This document shows, in pieces, positions 1 to 7,797 of a DNA stretch of 14,835 bases. The stretch lies in the NCBI GenBank assembly GCA_905216195.1, contig CAJMSX010000068.1, forward strand, positions 1 through 14,835, written 5' to 3'. The position numbers and the translations under genes were made by a program. Within the stretch, counting starts at the first letter, position 1; each line of letters opens with the position of its first letter. Below the pieces are notes generated by a model. It did no database searches. It was not told the DNA's origin and worked only from the letters and a program-made list of their open reading frames with translations. The DNA comes from an uncultured bacterium. Lineage in GTDB: Bacteria > Bacteroidota > Bacteroidia > Bacteroidales > Marinifilaceae.

Positions 1-1
1 A

Positions 2-82
2 CAGGGCGAAGATACTACCCGGATAGAATTTAAGGATAAGAAAATCAACAAGGAAATAGCGTCGGATTTATTTGATTTATAA
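2..82 (+). CDS. C-terminal end of a possible LolA-like lipoprotein carrier (partial)
   Basis: An open frame enters from the left edge and ends at a TAA (80-82), followed directly by a second in-frame TAA. Only 26 residues are visible. They contain an alternating charged/hydrophobic strand (TTRIEFKDKKIN) and end in DLFDL. This pattern resembles the last strand and tail of LolA-like periplasmic carriers, which often sit next to a hotdog dehydratase, a glycosyltransferase and an MMPL exporter in Bacteroidetes polyene-pigment clusters. The next gene starts 9 bases after the first stop, so this is very likely the preceding gene of the same operon. The family assignment leans on context as much as on sequence; too little is visible for certainty. 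Confidence 0.4.
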   Translation, partial: QGEDTTRIEFKDKKINKEIASDLFDL

Positions 83-91
83 TAAGGTGAT

Positions 92-454
92 ATGTTGAAG
101 GGCTTTTATACAAGTATCGGGAAAAAGGAGATAGACGGGGGTTTTGAAGAATGGGTGAAATTAAATCCCTCGCATGTGATTTATCAGGTTCATTTCCCGG
201 GTAATCCCATAACTCCCGGTGTGTGCATTTTGCAAATGTGCCAGGAATTACTGGCCGTTCAGTATGGGAAGACGTTACGAATGAAAAGTGCAAAAAATAT
301 TAAATTTTTAAATGTACTGAATCCTTTGGAACATGCTGAAGTAAGGTTTAGCGTGAAGTGCAGCGAGACGGGGACCGGTCTTAAAGCCGTTATTCTGATT
401 TCCGACGGGGAAGTGGAATTTGCAAAAGTCAGTACGGAATACGGCTGGATATGA
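92..454 (+). CDS. Hotdog-fold 3-hydroxyacyl-ACP dehydratase-like protein (FabZ-like)
   Basis: This 120-residue protein carries the hotdog dehydratase signature HFPGNPITPG at residues 34-43, with His34 as the expected catalytic histidine. FabZ/FabA enzymes dehydrate 3-hydroxyacyl chains bound to acyl carrier protein in the cytoplasm. In FabZ the partner Glu (Asp in FabA) lies 14 residues after that His; here the position is Gln48 (CILQMCQE). The protein is somewhat shorter than housekeeping FabZ, about 140-150 residues. Together with the neighbouring exporter and transferases, this fits a specialised dehydratase of a polyene-lipid pathway rather than the primary fatty-acid enzyme. The Gln may mean altered or lost activity; I recall similar HFPGNPxTPGVC proteins in Bacteroidetes. 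The ATG at 92 has an AAGGTG stretch just upstream. Confidence 0.8.
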   Translation: MLKGFYTSIGKKEIDGGFEEWVKLNPSHVIYQVHFPGNPITPGVCILQMCQELLAVQYGKTLRMKSAKNIKFLNVLNPLEHAEVRFSVKCSETGTGLKAVILISDGEVEFAKVSTEYGWI

Positions 455-480
455 AGCCCGTAAGAGAAACGTGAACGAGA

Positions 481-1245
481 ATGGTGGATATAACTGAAAA
501 ACTGAAGCGATTGAAAGTGTGTCTGGTGTTACCGACCTATAATAATGCGGGAACCCTGGCTCAGGTGATGGATGCTTTGTGTGCCTATACGACCGATATT
601 ATCGTGGTTAATGACGGTTCAACGGATTCGACTTCGGAAATTCTGGATGCCTATGCCGGTCGCATAACGGTGGTTTCGTATACCGTCAATCGGGGGAAAG
701 GTTATGCTTTAAAACAAGGATTTGCCGAAGCTTTGGCCAGGGGATTCGATTACGCCCTGACGATGGATACGGACGGACAACATCGAACGGAGGATTTGGT
801 GGGCTTCCTTACCGAAGCGGAGTGTAGACGGGGAGCCTTGATTGAACAAATAAAAATACTAAAACAAAGGCATATGCCCCGAGGAAAAACGTTCGGCAAT
901 AGCTATTCGAATTTATGAGTTTGCGTTCAAACCGGAATTCGTTTTCCCGATACCCAGTCGGGTTATCGGTTATATCCTCTGCAAAGGATGCGAAAAATGC
1001 GTATTTGTACGAATCGCTATGAGTGTGAATTGGAGATGTTGGTGAAGGCCGCCTGGCGAGGTATACCGCTGAAGGCGATACCGGTGGATGTATACTATGC
1101 TCCTCCAGGAGAGCGGATCACTCATTTCCGGCCTTTCCGGGATTTTGCGAGAATCAGCGTATTGAATACTTTTCTGGTGTTCGGAGCGGTGGTTTACGGT
1201 TATCCGAACCGCTTGTACCGTTGGATGATAAGGAGAAAACCATGA
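481..1245 (+). pseudogene. Family 2 glycosyltransferase interrupted by in-frame TGA
   Basis: The frame from ATG 481 encodes a DPM1-like GT2 glycosyltransferase. It has LVLPTYNN near residue 15, NDGSTD at 44-49 and the metal/nucleotide-sugar site DTDGQH at 96-101. It meets a TGA at 916-918 (codon 146). The same frame then stays open to a TGA at 1243-1245 and carries the rest of the enzyme: TQSGYRLYP from codon 158, a YECELEML segment and a hydrophobic end. Without the stop the protein would be 254 residues, normal for this group. From memory of the family, Trp is usual at the stop position (SNFW-F-x-x-QTG), so one G-to-A change of TGG explains it. The first half lacks the acceptor-side part and is probably inactive alone. 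The gene ends in a 4-base ATGA overlap with the exporter gene. A sequencing error or readthrough is possible. Confidence 0.75.
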
Positions 1246-4200
1246 CCGGATTTTTTTTAAGATTATATGATATTTTGCGCCGGCATGCCGGGTTGAAAAT
1301 CGGGTTGCCCGTATTGCTTTTTGCGGGGATGCTGTGGATGGGAAGCCGCATTACGATGGAGGAGGATATTTCCGGTTTTTTGCCCGATAATCAGGAAAAT
1401 GAGCGCTTGAATTTTGTGTATAAACACCTGGGAATTGCCGATAAAATTTTTGTCCGGTTTTCGGTAACTGATACTCTGTCGGACCCCGAGGAGAGGATCG
1501 GACGCTTGATCGAGGGAGCCGAAGAGTTTGCCCATCAGCTGGATTCTTTGGGAGGTCCTTCGCTGATAAAGGAAATGCAATACCGGGTAGATATTAGCGG
1601 GTTGATGGATGTGGTTCGTTTCCTGACTGAAAATATGCCTTATTTTTTGGAAGAAGCCGATTATCTGCGGTTCGACTCTTTAATGGCTGCCGGAGGGTAT
1701 GCTACTTTATTCACCAATAACCGGGCTTTGTTGGTATCTCCGGCTGGAGCTGCTGTCAAAGAACAGCTACGCATCGATCCGTTTCACCTTTCTGCGCCGG
1801 TATTGGAGCGATTGAAAAATTTTCAGTTGAACGACCGTTATTGCCTGATCGATGAGTATATTTTTTCCAAAGACAGTTGTCATTTGATGATGTTTGTCAC
1901 TTCCTCTCACGGTGGTAGCGAGACAGCCGGAAACTCATTGCTGGCGCAAACATTTGCCCATGCCGAAAAAGTGTTGCCGGAAGGAGTAAAGGCGGATTAT
2001 TTCGGGGCTCCTTTGGTGGCTGTCGCGAATGCCGAGCGGATTAAAGCGGATGCCTGGAAATCCATGATTATTTCCTTGGTATTGATTGTCATTTTGCTGG
2101 GATGGTTTTTCCGCAGCGTCCGTCCTCTGTTGCTCGTCTGTATTCCGGTGGCTTTTGGGGCAAGTATGGGATTGTCCGTCTTATACCTGTTCCAGGGAAC
2201 GGTATCCGCTATTGCGGTCGGGGCCGGTTCGGTGATTCTGGGTATAGCTGTAGACTATTCCCTGCACTATTTGATTCATTTGAAACATCAGCCGGATCCC
2301 CGGGCTGCTTTGCGTGATATTACGACTCCCATGCTTACGGGAAATATCACAACGGTGGGAGCTTTCCTCAGTCTTTTATTCATCAGTGCCGCCTCTATGC
2401 GGGATTTAGGACTTTTTGCCGCTTTTTCATTAATAGGTACGATCGTTTTTGTACTCTGCTTTATGCCGCATTGGGCGGGGAAAAAGGTCGGCGTCCAGGA
2501 AAGCCGTTGGGTGACCCGCTTTGTCGATTTCCATCCGGAAGAAAAAAAAGGATTGGTTTGGGCGGTCCTCATATTGACCGTGTTTTTTGCTTTTTATAGT
2601 AATGAGGTGACTTTTGAAACCGATTTTCAGAAGATCAATTATATGACTCCCCGGCAACAGGAGGCTTTCACCGAATTGAGTGCTTACACGACTTTGGGAG
2701 AGAAGAGCATTTATCATGTGTCCGAAGGGCGTAGTTTGAACGAAGCGTTGCGGGAATATGAAAAGCAGCGTCGGACGATTGACGGTTTAATGGAAAAAGG
2801 AATATTGGTCGGCTGTTCCGGTATCGGCTATTTTCTGCCTTCGGATTCTTTACAACAAGTGAAACTCGAACGGTGGAGACTGTTTAAATCGAAATACGGG
2901 GACCGTTTGCTGAAAATAGCCGAAAAAGAAGGGCGGAAAGCCGGTTTCCGTCCGGGTGCTTTTCGTCCCCTGGAGGTTTTGTGGAACCGACCGTTTGAGG
3001 TGGAATCTCCGGAATATTTCCGGCTGATGCGGGAAAGTTTTTTGAAAGAGTATTTCATTCAACAAGGGGATAGAACCGCTTTGATCTCGATTTTATATGC
3101 CCGGCCCGGCAAGATGTCGGAAGTGTACACCGCCTTGGACAATCAGCCGAAATCCTTTGTGTTCGATGCGCTGACCCTGACGGAACGTATGATTAATGTA
3201 CTTTCCGTAGACTTCAATATCGTTTTTTATATCTGCGGTTTTTTGGTTCTCTTTTTTATCTGGTTTGCTTTCGGAAGGTTGGAACTGACGTTTATCGCCT
3301 TTCTACCTATGACGATCAGTTGGTTCTGGATTTTGGGAATTATGGGATTGGCGGATATTCACTTCAATATCGTCAATATTATTCTGGCCACCTTTATTTT
3401 CGGATTGGGGGATGATTATACGCTCTTTATTGTCGACGGTCTGATGTATGAGTATGCCTACGGACGGAAGATGTTATCCTCCTATAAAACTTCCGTTGCA
3501 TTTTCGGCCCTGACCATGTTTATCGGAGTCGGCACTTTGATTTTGGCGGCTCATCCGGCCATGCATTCGTTGGCGGAAGTGACAGTGATCGGTATGGTGT
3601 GTGTGGTCGGGATCGCTTTTCTTCTGCCTCCTTTAATTTTTCGCTGGATGGTGGAAAAAAAAGGTAACTACCGTTTGATGCCTTTGACGTTCAGGAATTT
3701 GTGCGTAACGGGATATGCATTTACCGTTTTTTTAATCGGTAGCTTTTTGTTAACGTTATACGGTTTCTTCTTACTGAAATTACATAAGCCGACGGAGGAA
3801 CGGAAATTGCATTTTCACCGGAAATTGTACCGGGTGTCTGCTTGGGTGGTGAGGCATTTGCCGGGCATTAAAAGCCGGATAATCGGAAATGTAAAGGAAG
3901 ATTTTGCCCGTCCGGGAATCATCGTATGTAACCATCAGGCCCATATCGATTTAATGTATGTTTTAATGTTGTCTCCCAAGATTGTGGTGCTGACTAACGA
4001 ATGGGTATGGAATTGTCCCTTTTACGGACATATTATTCGCTATGCGGATTTTTATCCGGTGGCGGATGGAATTGAAAAGAGCGTAGACCGTTTGAGAGGA
4101 CTGGTAGAAAAAGGCTATTCCATCGTGGTTTTTCCGGAAGGGACCCGTTCGGAGGATTGTTCCATACGCCGTTTCCACCGCGGTGCCTTTTATTTGGCCG

Positions 4201-4769
4201 AGCAATTGAAGTTGGATATCATACCCGTGGTATTTCACGGAATCGGACATGTGTTGCCGAAGAGCGAGCTGGTGTTGCGAAAAGGAAGCGTTACGGTGAA
4301 AATTTTACCGCGGATTGTTCCGGAACAGACGGTTTTCGGAGAAGGATATTCCGAGCGCAGCCGGAAAATCCGCCGTCTTTTTGAAGAAGAATATGCTCAG
4401 ATAGCCCGGGAAGCGGAAACTCCCTTCTATTTTAAGTCTGCCGTTATAGGAAGTTATTTGTATAAAGGACGGGAAATTGAGCGGGAAGTCCGTCGGGATT
4501 TACGTCGGATGAACCTGTACGCGAAAACCATCGCGGCCATTCCCGGGGGAGCCCGGGTGTTGGTCGCTCATTGCGGTGTGGGGACCTTCAGCTTGCTTTG
4601 TGCTTTGGTACGGAAAGATATTTGCATTCTGGCGATCGACGAAGATGAAGAGAAGATTGCCGTAGCCCAACATTGCCGGCTACGCCCCGATCGTTTGCAA
4701 TATAAGGCCGGGAGCGTGTCGGATATTCCGGCAGAAGAATATAATTACTATTTAGACCTGACGTTATGA
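1242..4769 (+). CDS. MMPL/RND exporter fused to PlsC acyltransferase and a methyltransferase-like domain
   Basis: This 1175-residue membrane protein has three parts. Residues 1-805 are an MMPL/RND lipid exporter: a first helix at 18-34, a large outer loop, a helix bundle at about 273-408, a helix near 436-453, a second loop, and a bundle at about 652-805. Asp-Tyr pairs typical of proton relay lie in VDYSLHY (338-339) and GDDYTLF (725-726). An extra helix at 822-845 leads into a PlsC-type acyltransferase with NHQAHID (His898, Asp903; HX4D) and FPEGTR (964-969). The last 90 or so residues resemble the start of a class I SAM methyltransferase: HCGVGT near 1110-1115, then an acidic AIDEDEE strand. 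Its likely role is to acylate and move a pigment or lipid across the inner membrane. I chose ATG 1242 because AAGGAG lies 6 bases upstream and it overlaps the preceding TGA. A three-way fusion of this order is, to my recollection, known in Bacteroidetes. Confidence 0.9.
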   Translation: MTGFFLRLYDILRRHAGLKIGLPVLLFAGMLWMGSRITMEEDISGFLPDNQENERLNFVYKHLGIADKIFVRFSVTDTLSDPEERIGRLIEGAEEFAHQLDSLGGPSLIKEMQYRVDISGLMDVVRFLTENMPYFLEEADYLRFDSLMAAGGYATLFTNNRALLVSPAGAAVKEQLRIDPFHLSAPVLERLKNFQLNDRYCLIDEYIFSKDSCHLMMFVTSSHGGSETAGNSLLAQTFAHAEKVLPEGVKADYFGAPLVAVANAERIKADAWKSMIISLVLIVILLGWFFRSVRPLLLVCIPVAFGASMGLSVLYLFQGTVSAIAVGAGSVILGIAVDYSLHYLIHLKHQPDPRAALRDITTPMLTGNITTVGAFLSLLFISAASMRDLGLFAAFSLIGTIVFVLCFMPHWAGKKVGVQESRWVTRFVDFHPEEKKGLVWAVLILTVFFAFYSNEVTFETDFQKINYMTPRQQEAFTELSAYTTLGEKSIYHVSEGRSLNEALREYEKQRRTIDGLMEKGILVGCSGIGYFLPSDSLQQVKLERWRLFKSKYGDRLLKIAEKEGRKAGFRPGAFRPLEVLWNRPFEVESPEYFRLMRESFLKEYFIQQGDRTALISILYARPGKMSEVYTALDNQPKSFVFDALTLTERMINVLSVDFNIVFYICGFLVLFFIWFAFGRLELTFIAFLPMTISWFWILGIMGLADIHFNIVNIILATFIFGLGDDYTLFIVDGLMYEYAYGRKMLSSYKTSVAFSALTMFIGVGTLILAAHPAMHSLAEVTVIGMVCVVGIAFLLPPLIFRWMVEKKGNYRLMPLTFRNLCVTGYAFTVFLIGSFLLTLYGFFLLKLHKPTEERKLHFHRKLYRVSAWVVRHLPGIKSRIIGNVKEDFARPGIIVCNHQAHIDLMYVLMLSPKIVVLTNEWVWNCPFYGHIIRYADFYPVADGIEKSVDRLRGLVEKGYSIVVFPEGTRSEDCSIRRFHRGAFYLAEQLKLDIIPVVFHGIGHVLPKSELVLRKGSVTVKILPRIVPEQTVFGEGYSERSRKIRRLFEEEYAQIAREAETPFYFKSAVIGSYLYKGREIEREVRRDLRRMNLYAKTIAAIPGGARVLVAHCGVGTFSLLCALVRKDICILAIDEDEEKIAVAQHCRLRPDRLQYKAGSVSDIPAEEYNYYLDLTL

Positions 4770-6256
4770 AATACGATGTCGTCATTATCGGAGGAGGGTT
4801 AGGCGGTTTGTTATGCGGGTATATACTGAGCAAACAAGGGCTCGGTGTGGTGGTACTGGAGAAAAATGCAGGGATCGGGGGATGTTTGCAATCCTTCCGG
4901 AGAAAAGGAATACTTTTCGATACCGGCATGCATTATATCGGAAGTATGGAAGAAGGACAGTTGCTCTGGCGTTTTTGGAAATATTTCGGCTTGCTCGACC
5001 GCATCCCTTTACGCAAACTGGACGAGCAGGCTTTCGATGTCATATCCTACCGGGGAAAACGTTATCCCTCGGCTATGGGATATGAAGCCTATGCAGAAGG
5101 ATTGGCGGCCTTCTTTCCGCATGAAAGAAAAGCGTTGGCGGCCTATACGGAGACTTTGTATAAATTGTCCGTCAGTTCTCCGATTTCACGCTTGGAAGAG
5201 GTGGAACAGACATTGCCTTTGGAAACGGAGTACGTAAAAACAAGCGTGAGCGATTATTTGGGAAGATTGACGACCGATCCCGTTTTACAGCATGTATTGG
5301 CGGGGAACCTTCCTTTGTATGCCGGAGTAAAAGGAAGGACACCTTTTTTTATACATGCTTTTCTTCACAATTCTTATATACAAAGTGCTTACCGGATTGT
5401 CGGAGGAGGGCAGTCCGTGGCCGACACTCTGGCCGCTTCGATCGAAAAGATGGGGGGTGAGGTATGGGAAAATAGTGAAGCGGTAAAGTTTGTCGGGTCC
5501 GGAGAAGGGATGGTGGCGGTGCACTTGAAGGATGGACGGTATGTGGAAGGAAAAAATTTTATATCTGCCATTCATCCGCAGGCCATGGTGAGCATGTTGG
5601 ATGAAGCGATGGCGAAACGCTCTTTCGGCAGGCGGATCCGAAACCTGGAAAATACGATGGCTTGTTTTACCTTGTATATCGGATTTAAAAAGGGAGTCGT
5701 ACCTTACTATAACAGTAATTTTTTTCATTACGGAGTTTGCGATATATGGAGTTGCGGAGAGTATCGGGAGGAAGACTGGCCCCGGGGATATTTATACATG
5801 CACCAGGCTCCTGCAAAAGAGGGAGAGTATAGTGACAGCGCATTGGTAATTTCTTATATGCGGTATGAAGAAGTGCAGAAGTGGCAAGGAACAACGGTGG
5901 GGCATCGGGGAACCGCATATAAGGAATTTAAGGAAAAAAGGGCGCAACAATTGATTGCAGCTTTGAACCGGGAATTCCCGGGGATCAAGGAAAAAATAGC
6001 TTTTTATCAGGCTTCTACTCCCCTGACGTATGAAAATTATACGGGGACGACAGCCGGAGCTATGTACGGCATTTTACGGGATGTGAATAGTCCGGCCCAA
6101 ACAGTGGTCTCTCAGAGAACGCATATCCCCAATCTATATATGACCGGACAAAATACCAATGCACACGGTATGTTGGGCGTTACGAACGGAGCTATGCTTA
6201 CCTGTGCGGAATTGATAGGTATAAATACGATTATAAAAGCTATAAACAAAGCCTGA
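4766..6256 (+). CDS. Phytoene desaturase / retinol saturase-like FAD oxidoreductase, first copy
   Basis: This 496-residue flavoprotein belongs to the CrtI / all-trans-retinol saturase superfamily, whose members add or remove double bonds in long conjugated or isoprenoid chains. The N-terminus has the dinucleotide-binding motif IIGGGLGGL (7-15), the ribose-binding acid Glu32, and then GIGG (36-39) and TGMHYIG. The C-terminal FAD signature YMTGQNTNAHGMLGV is intact, and the length is normal. It starts in a 4-base ATGA overlap with the exporter fusion, so translation is probably coupled. A full-length paralogue follows 2 bases after its stop. The substrate is not shown by the sequence; a polyene or polyunsaturated acyl chain is inferred from the neighbours. 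Desaturase and saturase roles cannot be told apart here. Confidence 0.88.
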   Translation: MKYDVVIIGGGLGGLLCGYILSKQGLGVVVLEKNAGIGGCLQSFRRKGILFDTGMHYIGSMEEGQLLWRFWKYFGLLDRIPLRKLDEQAFDVISYRGKRYPSAMGYEAYAEGLAAFFPHERKALAAYTETLYKLSVSSPISRLEEVEQTLPLETEYVKTSVSDYLGRLTTDPVLQHVLAGNLPLYAGVKGRTPFFIHAFLHNSYIQSAYRIVGGGQSVADTLAASIEKMGGEVWENSEAVKFVGSGEGMVAVHLKDGRYVEGKNFISAIHPQAMVSMLDEAMAKRSFGRRIRNLENTMACFTLYIGFKKGVVPYYNSNFFHYGVCDIWSCGEYREEDWPRGYLYMHQAPAKEGEYSDSALVISYMRYEEVQKWQGTTVGHRGTAYKEFKEKRAQQLIAALNREFPGIKEKIAFYQASTPLTYENYTGTTAGAMYGILRDVNSPAQTVVSQRTHIPNLYMTGQNTNAHGMLGVTNGAMLTCAELIGINTIIKAINKA

Positions 6257-6258
6257 AT

Positions 6259-7791
6259 ATGGAGAAGACGGTTATTATTATCGGAGGAGGACTCGGCGGA
6301 TTGAATACGGCTTGTCTCTTGTGTAAAGAAGGATACCGGGTGACAGTTTTGGAAAAACACCATACGGTCGGGGGAGGCTTACATACCTTCCGTCGGCAGG
6401 GAGTCGTTTATGAAACCGGAATTCATTACATCAGCGGATTTCAACCGGGAGGGATATTACGCAAGTTTTATACCTATCTGGGCATATTCGACCGGTTGAA
6501 GATAAAGCCGCTCGATCCGGAGGCTTTCGATGTGATTCTGGTCAAAGAAGACGGTAGGAAATATCCGGTCGGTATCGGGAAAGCTAACTTTATTGATCAA
6601 TGGGGAAGGCTTTTCCCGGAAGAAAAGGAAAATATCAGACGATATACGGAAGCTTTGTATGCCATAGCGGATAAATTTTATCTCTGCAATATGCGGTTGC
6701 CGGATGTAGATATACAGGAACTTTATCAAAACGAGGAAGTCGCTATGCCTGTCGGAAAGTTTATTGCCCGTTATATCCGCGATCCGCATTTACAAACCTT
6801 GCTGGCCTGGAATAATGCACTTTATGCCGGAGATTATGAACGAACGCCCGTATACGTGCATGCCATCATCAATCGCTTGTTTATTGAAGGCGCCTCCCGT
6901 TTTGTCGGGGGCAGTCAGCAATTGGCCGACGCCATGGCCGATATGATTCGCGCATATGGGGGAGAAGTGATATGCGGAGACGGAGTACGGGAAATCGTGG
7001 CTCAAGACCGACAGGTGCAATATGTAGTGACGGAGAAAGGGAAACGGTATGCAGCCAAACAATATGTATCCTCTTTACATCCTGCTACTACTTTAAATCT
7101 GATTGATCCTTCCCAGTTTGTAAAAGCGTACAGGAACCGGATGCACTCTATTCCCAATACCTATTCTGCTTTCGTACTTTTCGTAAAAATGAAAGAAAAG
7201 TCGTTTCCCTATTTGAATAGTAATATGTATTGTACGGACAAATATTCCCAGATCTGGGAAATCGGCCGTTATAAGCCGGAAGAATGGCCTACGGGCATGA
7301 TGGTCATGACTCCTCCCGAAGCCGAAGGGAAAGAAGAATATGCTCAGAAAATCATTATCAATTGCCTGATGAATTTCGATGATGTGCGCCGGTGGGAACA
7401 CACTTCCCGCATGCAGAGAGGAGAGGAATATGAGGCTTTCAAAAAGGCGTGTGAAGAAAAGGTGCTTCGGAAATTCGAATCTTATTTCCCGGGAGTGCGG
7501 GATAAAATCGAAAGTTATTTCGGAGCTACACCCTTGACGATCCGGGATTATACCGGATCGAAAGAGGGATCGCTGTATGGGTACGTTAAAGATTGTAATA
7601 ACCTGGTACAATCCCATATTTCCCCCAATACAAAGGTTCGTAATTTATGGCTGACCGGTCAGAATATCAATTTGCACGGAATTCTCGGTGTTCCTTTGAA
7701 TGCGATGATTACGGTGGCAGGTATGACGGGCGGTATAGAACCTTTGATCGAAAAGATAAATAATAGTGTATCGTCAAGTAACCTAAACTAG
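6259..7791 (+). CDS. Phytoene desaturase / retinol saturase-like FAD oxidoreductase, second copy
   Basis: This 510-residue flavoprotein is homologous along its whole length to the preceding gene. It has IIIGGGLGG (6-14), Glu32, TVGG (36-39), TGIHYIS and the C-terminal signature WLTGQNINLHGILGV. The two proteins share the segment order and much of the N-terminal third, for example the FRR-G-TG-HYI block and AFDVI. Many core residues differ, so they are old paralogues rather than a recent duplication. The start lies 2 bases after the previous stop and the protein ends at a TAG. In carotenoid pathways paired CrtI-type enzymes can act in sequence or as heteromers; here either arrangement is speculation. 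The substrate is unknown and is inferred to be a polyene intermediate of the same pathway. Confidence 0.88.
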   Translation: MEKTVIIIGGGLGGLNTACLLCKEGYRVTVLEKHHTVGGGLHTFRRQGVVYETGIHYISGFQPGGILRKFYTYLGIFDRLKIKPLDPEAFDVILVKEDGRKYPVGIGKANFIDQWGRLFPEEKENIRRYTEALYAIADKFYLCNMRLPDVDIQELYQNEEVAMPVGKFIARYIRDPHLQTLLAWNNALYAGDYERTPVYVHAIINRLFIEGASRFVGGSQQLADAMADMIRAYGGEVICGDGVREIVAQDRQVQYVVTEKGKRYAAKQYVSSLHPATTLNLIDPSQFVKAYRNRMHSIPNTYSAFVLFVKMKEKSFPYLNSNMYCTDKYSQIWEIGRYKPEEWPTGMMVMTPPEAEGKEEYAQKIIINCLMNFDDVRRWEHTSRMQRGEEYEAFKKACEEKVLRKFESYFPGVRDKIESYFGATPLTIRDYTGSKEGSLYGYVKDCNNLVQSHISPNTKVRNLWLTGQNINLHGILGVPLNAMITVAGMTGGIEPLIEKINNSVSSSNLN

Positions 7792-7797
7792 AGGAAT

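Noticed and set aside
916..932. Selenocysteine recoding at the TGA, since GTTTG/CAAAC (919-923, 928-932) can form a hairpin right after it
   Set aside because: The stem is only 5 bases and starts 1 base after the codon, unlike bacterial SECIS elements; the expected residue is Trp, not Cys.
1221..1241. TTG at 1221 as start of the exporter fusion
   Set aside because: ATG 1242 has AAGGAG at a proper distance and an ATGA overlap; the TTG would add seven polar residues without support.
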